Below are positions 57,364 to 64,000 of a stretch of DNA of 64,000 bases, piece after piece. Source of the stretch: Cladochytrium replicatum (taxonomy: Eukaryota; Chytridiomycota; Chytridiomycetes; Cladochytriales; Cladochytriaceae); contig JAHLKD010000043.1 in assembly GCA_025526935.1 (NCBI GenBank), positions 310,001 through 374,000 on the forward strand, read 5' to 3'. The number at the start of each line of letters is the position of its first letter. Within the stretch, counting starts at the first letter, position 1. Below the pieces are notes generated by a model. That model searched no databases and was not told where the DNA came from. It saw only the letters and a list, made by a program, of their open reading frames with translations. The position numbers and the translations under genes are program-made.

Positions 57364-57508
57364 CACATGCCCGTAGATTGTCAAATTTTATGATTTTTCC
57401 CATGCTATTTTGAATAAAGTAATCGCAGGGACTACCAGTTATTAAAATCCCCCGTCCCGCCCGCTGTGCCGTGTCTGTTTGTTGTCTCAGGTGGTGTAGC
57501 TCACAGCA

Positions 57509-59397
57509 ATGACAAAGTTCTCAGAGTCTCCAGCCTGGAAGGCAGTCACAAAGGCGTTTCAGCTGATCGGCAAGATCCACCAGGTACAGATCGATAAAGA
57601 CCATCGAATATTGTAACGAGCTGAAGACTGTTCCCATTTCTTGACTATTGGAATTTCCTCACAACCAGCTATGGTGGATTTTGATCTTCTCGGTTATTGG
57701 TATCCTTTGCGGTCTTTTTGCACAGCAGTTCTCAAAGGATTACCTGAAACTCCTTTCAACCGCCATCTTCCTGCCTATGCTCAAGATTGTCATTTTCCCG
57801 ATCATCTTGTCGCTCCTGATTGTTGGAATCGCTTCGCACGCCGATGAAATCGAGCGGTTGGGAGGTCTCGCTGTTAAGGTAACAAGAGGGAGCCATAGTT
57901 CATTGCATTGAAGCTCACAGTTTTGAAAAACTTCTAGAGTTTGGTCTACTTTATTGTTATTACCATCATCGCAATGGGCGTCGGTCTTATCTGGGCCAAT
58001 GTATTCAAGCCCGGGCATGACCTCCGCCTAGCCAGCTACGATCCGAAAGACTATTACGCAAAGGCGAACGGCACCTCCCCAGTCACCTTGCCGACTTTGT
58101 TGGCAAACACTATTCCCGAATCTATCATTGTTGCTGGATTTAACAACAAGAGTTTGCAGCTCACCTTCGTCGGTGTCATGTTCGGGGTCGCCATTCTCTT
58201 AATGCCCCACCCCAAAGAGCGTAAGATCCTCGTTGGCTTCTCCGACGCGGTCGTGAAGGCCACGTTGAAGGTACGTGTGAGAGACAACATGAATGGCAGC
58301 ATAGCGTTGAGTACAATTTTCTGCTTCGCGTAGTACGTTGAGCTCGTCGTTCGCTTCGTCCCCATCGCTATCGGTGGTTCGCTTGCTGCCACCGTTGCAT
58401 CAAATGGAGTGAAGGCCCTCATTGCACTTGGAAAACTCATCGGTGTGGTCTATCTTGGTCTTTTTACCTTTGTCATTGTAAGTCTTGGCTCTACATCATT
58501 GACTCATTATATTCTGAAAACTAATTCCGCTATTGCAGTGCGTTTTCCTTCCAATTGCCATTATCACAAGGCTCCCGTGGCGCGACTTCTTCAAGGCATG
58601 GTGGAAGCCTGTTACCATTGCATTTGTCACCGCAAGTTCCGATGCTGCTCTTGGTTTGGTTATGGAGAATCTTCTGGAGTTTGGTGTCCCCGCTGACATC
58701 ATTGCTTGGACCCTTCCCGTGAGTTAATTGTCAAGAACAAAATTTAGGAGAAAGCTTAGCTTTCATTATCCCACCGGGACACAGATTGGATACTCTTTCA
58801 ACTTGGATGGAACGACTCTCTACCTCGGTTCCGCTTTCCTTTTCGTTGCCCAGAGTGCGTATATACGATCTATGGCTTTTCTATGCAGAGAGCTAAGATA
58901 TGTGCTGCTGATAAGGTGCTGGAATCGACCTGGACGCCGGTACCCAGATCGTTTACATGTTCACCCTTCTTCTCATGAGCAAGGGCATTGCTGGCTTACC
59001 TCGTGCCTCCCTCATCACCCTCGGAGCTGCTGTTTCCCAGTGGGGTTTGCCTATTGAGGCACTCTCTGCTATCCTCGGAGTCGATGAGGTATTTAATGGC
59101 GCTCTGTAATTTGTTCCTCTTGGTTGATGTTGGCATCACACTAGATCATGGACATGGCCCGCACCGCTGTCAATGTGACTGGAAACATGGTGAGAGAGAA
59201 AACGTTATCAACTTGAGTTCGCTAAGATCATTCTGCATTAGCTCGCTTGCTACGTCATGGCGAAATGGGAGGGTCGTTTCCGTGAGCCTCAGGTGGAGAT
59301 CGACCCTGACCAGAGCCCTACCCAGTCCCGTGCTGAGGTCGAGCCTGCGCCGGTTGACGTCGTGAAGGATGGCAAGGAGGAAACGGTTGTCGCTTAA
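57509..59397 (+). CDS. SLC1-type (dicarboxylate/amino acid:cation) symporter
   Basis: ATG 57509 (MTKFSESPAWKAVTK) with eight or nine short introns. Membrane segments appear in SLC1 order: LWWILIFSVIGILCGLF, MLKIVIFPIILSLLIVGIASH, SLVYFIVITIIAMGVGLIWA, LTFVGVMFGVAILLM, VVRFVPIAIGGSLAATVAS and LFTFVICVFLPIAIITRLPW. Then FVTASSDAALGLVMENL (the serine-rich hairpin), GYSFNLDGTTLYLGSAFLF (NLDGTTLY substrate/Na motif) and IMDMARTAVNVTGN (TM8 cation/substrate site, DxxRTxxNVxGN). It probably couples uptake of acidic amino acids or C4-dicarboxylates to Na+ or H+ at the plasma membrane. The Arg in TM8 favours a dicarboxylic substrate (family knowledge). The tail is Pro/Glu-rich. Confidence 0.93.
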
Positions 59398-59842
59398 GAA
59401 GCTTCTTCATCTCATCGATCCCTATTCATTTTATACAATCATAAATTTTCGCCTGAATGTTGAGGAAGAAGCAGTTTGGAACGGAGTCGATGCTATGAAC
59501 TATTCCTCGGAGCTTGCGACGGCGTATTTGGGTCTTTTCTTCGGTATCACTGCTTGCCACGGGTGTTGATTGTTTTCTAGTGTTTAATTGTTTTTTTTAC
59601 GTCGCGGGATGACCGGACACCTCATGGATTACGACAATGTGAAATGCTATAAATATCAACGTTATTAAATCCAACTTTCCCACACATCCGCCACATTTTC
59701 AGATCCATCCATTTTGCGGGTGAGCTAGAGCTATTCTGCAGACTGGGTACACACCGAATGCTCACGCTGATCGGGTGCATGCCTTGTCGCTCTCGGTTCT
59801 ATAGGGCGGTTCTTCTGTATTAATCTATTGTTCGAAACCAGA
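59398..59842. other. Intergenic spacer
   Basis: 3' flank of the symporter and promoter of the Phe-tRNA synthetase gene. T-rich tract at 59590-59598. No gene seen. Confidence 0.5.
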
Positions 59843-61913
59843 ATGTCCCAGGAGTCTATCCAGACCGACATCCTGACCCGTCTAGACACTGACGGGTCCA
59901 TTGCTGACACGGCAGTCCTCCCTTATGCCAGCGACCTTATTCTCGGTGTTCTCAACTCTCTCCTCAGCAAAGAGGTAGCTTTGTTCGTTGCTTGTTATTC
60001 GGTTCACTCATTTTGAGTTTTCGTTGAAATCGCTACCTGCGGATTAGATTTTGACGTACACGGCTATCAAGGGAGAGAAGTGGGTGCTAACTATCGAGGG
60101 TCAGGAGGTTGCTAGCGGTGGATCGCCTGAGGTCGCACTGTTCAACTTGATTCCGTCCGATACTGGTTTCGCCGTCGCTGATGCACAGGTATATGCACGC
60201 TGCTGGTTATACGAACAGAATCCAAGAATTCTGATCTGACTTCTTTGCAGAAACAAATGGGTGAAAAAGCCAAAATTGCGATGAGCAATGCGATGAGCAA
60301 AAAGTGGCTGAAAAAGCAAGGCGACCAGCTTGTGCGCGCTGTACGTATCCACTTTACGGTTTTTCACTGCTCGAACTCACGCGGTGTACTAGGTGGATTC
60401 CGTTGCGGACCAAGTGCAGGCTGACTTGATCAATATCCAGGAGACGGGAGCTTTCGAGGATGCTCGAGCTTTGCAGGATTACAAGCGCAGAAAACTTGTG
60501 TCTGCTGAGTATGTGTTCGAAGTTCAACCTATGTTTCCCAGCTTACCTCGTGATCTATTCATCAGAAAAATCACCTCATACAGTGTCCAGAAGGGAGAAC
60601 GTTTCACGACCAACGTTCAAAAGGAGGCAACTGAGATTACAGCAGAAATGCTCCGAACGTATGTTTGTTCCGCATGGAGAATCTATTTTGTCTCTTGCTG
60701 ATAATTTTACTCCTAGCGGGGAATGGAAAGACCAAACTTTCAAGAAGTACAACTTCAATGCCGAAGGTATCCAGATCCGAGGTGGCCACCTCCACCCGCT
60801 CATGAAAGTGAGAGAAGAATTCCGCCAAATTTTCTTCGAATTAGGGTAAGTCTTACTCTCTTGTGAAATCTTCGTACCGACTTTCTCGATGTAGCTTCGA
60901 GGAGATGCCGACGAATCAGTTTGTTGAATCGTCGTTCTGGAACTTCGACGCTTTGTTCCAGCCACAGCAGCACCCTGCCCGCGATATGCATGACACTTTC
61001 TTCCTTAAGGACCCAGCCGTGGCAGGAGAGATGCCCAAAGACTACGTGGAGCGCGTGAAGCAGGTGCACTCTAAAGGAGGCTATGGTTCTATTGGGTCAG
61101 TGCAGAAGGACATTTCGTGGCCGTTTCTTCTTATGTCTTCCATCTTGTGTGCAGATATGGATACGACTGGAAGTACACTGAGGCTGAGAAGCTCATCCTC
61201 CGAACTCACACAACAGCCGTCAGTTCATACATGCTGTATAAGCTTGCCCAAGAGGCACGTTACACCCAAGAACTATTGACTCGCTAATGAATGTATCATA
61301 CGGATTATAGAAGGAATTCCGGCCCGTAAAGTACTTCTCTATCGATCGGGTGTTCCGAAACGAGACTGTGGATGCCACCCATTTGGCAGAGTTCCACCAG
61401 ATTGAAGGTGTCATTGCTGATCGCGGAGCTACCCTCGGAGACCTCATTGGTATTCTGTACAACTTCTTCCGGAAGCTTGGGATCGAGAAGCTTCGTTTCA
61501 AGCCTGCTTACAACCCATACACAGAACCTAGTCTTGAGATCTTCTCATGGCACACCGGTGAGCCCCTTCGGTAATAGATTTATTTAGGCTAAAAACCTAT
61601 CCCTTAATCCAAGGTTTCAAAAAGTGGGTCGAGATTGGTAACTCTGGGATGTTCAGGCCAGAGATGCTGCGACCATTGGGCTTGCCAGAGGATGTGTCGG
61701 TTATCGCTTGGGGCTTGTCCCTCGAGCGACCGACCATGATCAAGTATAGCATCGACAACATTCGAGAGCTTCTTGGTCACAAAGTGGACCTTGAGATGGT
61801 CATGACAAATCCCATTTGCAGGTGAGTGTTGCTGCTGTTCATCATGCAGGATATTATTCTCATTTTATGAAATACCGCCCAGATTGGACAAGAAAATGGG
61901 ACGAGAAATCTGA
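59843..61913 (+). CDS. FRS2: Cytosolic phenylalanyl-tRNA synthetase alpha subunit
   Basis: ATG 59843 ([18 protein letters not shown]) and about nine exons, total near the yeast length (about 500). The N-terminal DNA-binding-fold region holds [18 protein letters not shown]. The catalytic part has [73 protein letters not shown] (class II motif 2, FRNE), [44 protein letters not shown] and [13 protein letters not shown] (motif 3, GLSLERPTM). It ends [10 protein letters not shown]. As an alpha2beta2 enzyme with the beta subunit (not in this window) it charges tRNA-Phe in the cytosol. Confidence 0.96.
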
Positions 61914-62189
61914 TTGCTGCGACAGACAAAGTCACAGCTTTTCCATGTTCATCTGCCATAATATATGATCTTCGGGTATGGTGGCCCACCCTCCACAACC
62001 AAGTTCTCTCAGATGGCACGGTCTTTGTGGAGCTGGCTCTGATAATAATTTGAGCTTTGTATGTGAAGGCACGGGCGTCCACAAGCAAAAAACACAAACT
62101 AAAAATTTGCTATTGAAGAAAGTGTTTAAGTTAGGTGAGATACGCTTTTCAGTTAGTTGCTCGCACACGTTTCTAACATCAGTTTAGCT

Positions 62190-64000
62190 ATGGAATCTAT
62201 TGACAAGTACAATCGTCCTCCGCTTCCTCGGGTTTCCCTTCGACGCCAAATCGGGGCAATGATCTGGCGTTTGTCCAAGAGGGCTACTAGGGACAAGGGT
62301 CAGTTTATCTCGGAAAACCTTCAAGCGCTGTTTTTCGCTTGTATCATCATCCTTTTTGGGTGAGTAAGAGTAACTCATCCTGTTTTTCAACGTCGAATTG
62401 CTGAACGATCAATTGATAGAGTGTTACTTAATTCAAACAAGACCGCATATCCAGTTACCTTATTTCCTGCGACAGCTTTGAACCGAACTGGTCCGCCTGG
62501 GCTTGCATCTCCCTTGAAGCTCGCAGTGGTACCCTCCAGCGCACCAGATGCATTGGCAATTGTCAGCGACGCCTTTTCGAATCGCATGAATCTCTCTTCG
62601 TCGATCATTACTCCATACCAGTCGGAGAACGAATTTTTGGCCGACTACTATGCTGCAAATTCTACGTTCTACGGAGCCATTATTTTCAAAAATCCGGTCC
62701 GTTCGCCGTATGACTACACTGTTCGCTTCCCATCTCAGTTGCCTGGAGGGGAACAGGCTCCCCAAATCTCTGCCTACTTGAATGCTCCGCAACAATGCAG
62801 AACCTCTTCGGTCGCATGTCCAACGGACCGCTATAACACCACTGGCTTCCTAACAATTGTGAACGCCATCAACGAAGAGATTGCACAGCGGAGGCTCCGT
62901 GAAGCAACCAAGAACAACGACCTTTTGTTGGGGCCAAGTTCGATTGTGCTCGTTCCACTGTCATATCCCGCTGCGTTGCTAGGTGCCGACAGTGATGCGT
63001 GGAGGTGAGAAACCTTGTATCAATGTCCCTCGCAGTCAACTAAACTATCACAATATGTTTAGGTATGTCATTCCTCTCTACATCATCTTAGCCTTCCAAA
63101 GCCAGCTTCAGGTATTTTGAAACGAACCCGAGCGCAACTCCCTTATTGACGGGAACTGACTCGTTGCACAGTATCTGCTTGGGGGTCTGGTTAAGGAGAA
63201 AGAGCGAAAGGTACTCCACGTGAAAAATTAAGATCGCTTGTTTAATATCTATCCTGTTCCCTTTAAGCTAAAGTACGGGATGCTGATGCAGGGCCTTAGC
63301 CCCGAGGCATTCTTTCTGGGATACATCCTGTACCATACAATCTTCTCCCTCGTTCTCTGTATTCCGCTCATCGTGGGGCTCAGCGTCTTCGTTCTTCCGA
63401 CCTCATCTCCTTTAGCAATTGCTATTTTGATTCTTCTCTTGTCGCTCGCCAACCTATCCTTTGGGGCTCTCTTCTCCCTATTCTTTACGAAGCACAAAAC
63501 CGCGCTCAACATTGGTCTGGCACTTCCCATTTTCGGTACGGCCTTGTTCGTTCCACTCCAGCTATTCAACCTCAGCCGAGGCCTGCGAATTTTCCTCAGC
63601 TGTCTTATTTACCCTTTGGGTGCCACGATCGCGATCGGTGACGAACTATTCCGCGCCAAACCTGGCGTTACTGGAAGCAGCGGAGTTGTCCCGGGCTATG
63701 GCTTAAGCTTGAATGGCTTGTTCTCGGAGAACGGTGGAGGAGTGTACATTATAGCCGTTCTCGTTTCTCTGATTTGGCAGATTCTTCTGACCATCTACCT
63801 CGATCAAGTCATGCCTGGCGAATTCGGAACCCCCCGACCGTGGTACTTTCCGATTCAGCGCCTCCTTAAGTCGAACAAGCACACGGCTGTGGACACAAAT
63901 GACGATGAAGATCTGGAAGCGTTCGAGAACCCGGATATCGAACGAGATCCCACCGGATCACCGCTTGTTGTTGACTTCCGCGGCCTCACCAAAGTGTTCG
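62190..64000 (+). CDS. ABCA-type ABC transporter, 3' partial
   Basis: ATG 62190 gives MESIDKYNRPPLPRVSLRRQ, then a first membrane span (LFFACIIILFG) and a large extracytosolic loop of about 190 residues. An ABC2-type membrane block follows: YVIPLYIILAFQSQLQYLLG, KEKERK-LKYGMLMQGLSPEAFFLGY (KExKLKE-like motif of ABCA/ABC2 proteins), LVLCIPLIVGLSVFVLP, LLSLANLSFGALFSLFF, ALPIFGTALFVPLQLF and YIIAVLVSLIWQILLTIYLD, and QVMPGEFGTPRPWYF immediately before the ATPase. The nucleotide-binding domain has just started (VVDFRGLTKVF) when the window ends, so Walker motifs are off the edge. ABCA proteins move or flip lipids. Introns are short, with small exons near 63060-63270. Confidence 0.85.

Overview
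The window is eukaryotic nuclear DNA, most likely from a zoosporic (chytrid-type) fungus. Most genes carry short GT-AG spliceosomal introns of roughly 50-80 nt. Fungal markers are a POM152 nucleoporin and a Zn2Cys6 transcription factor with a fungal-specific regulatory region. An IFT88 gene implies a flagellated stage, and a protein built from 30-residue VLxWWKxSGLxL repeats is of a kind I associate with Chytridiomycota. No bacterial operons, CRISPR arrays or rRNA genes were seen.

Layout. 1-14 kb is gene-poor and rich in decayed genes: an ankyrin gene entering from the left with a frameshift, the wreck of a Na,K-ATPase-type pump, an intact intronless alpha/beta hydrolase, a BTB-domain gene with an in-frame stop, a complete nine-exon UMTA/LaeA-like methyltransferase, and a tandem cluster of three seven-transmembrane paralogues of which only one looks intact. 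14.4-18.9 kb is POM152, resolved into eight exons (1355 aa). 19.5-21.5 kb holds repeats: two diverged SINE-like copies, then four head-to-tail copies of a tRNA-derived SINE that stops six bases from a tRNA-Asn(GTT) gene. 21.7-25.3 kb carries an ER-type Hsp70 with a damaged nucleotide-binding motif, convergent with a FAD monooxygenase. 25.9-30.4 kb is a kinesin-like gene whose motor has no recognisable P-loop. 30.6-32.7 kb has a WWK-repeat protein and a decayed sister. 32.9-34.3 kb is a TBC-domain gene.

35-64 kb is gene-dense: a type II membrane glycosyltransferase-like protein, an egghead-like family 2 glycosyltransferase, a divergent type IIC P-type ATPase, a HEAT-repeat (BRAT1-like) protein head to head with IFT88, the Zn2Cys6 regulator, an SLC1-type symporter, cytosolic Phe-tRNA synthetase alpha, and an ABCA-type transporter running off the right end.

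Functional themes are membrane transport (P-type ATPase, SLC1, ABCA), cell-surface glycosylation (two glycosyltransferases), nuclear pore and flagellum structure, and translation. These are separately transcribed genes; no metabolic cluster is evident. The most unusual signals are the SINE array abutting the tRNA gene, conserved 4-nt microexons in the 7TM paralogues, and three families (kinesin, Hsp70, Na,K-type ATPase) in which a copy has lost or altered hallmark catalytic or ion-binding residues.
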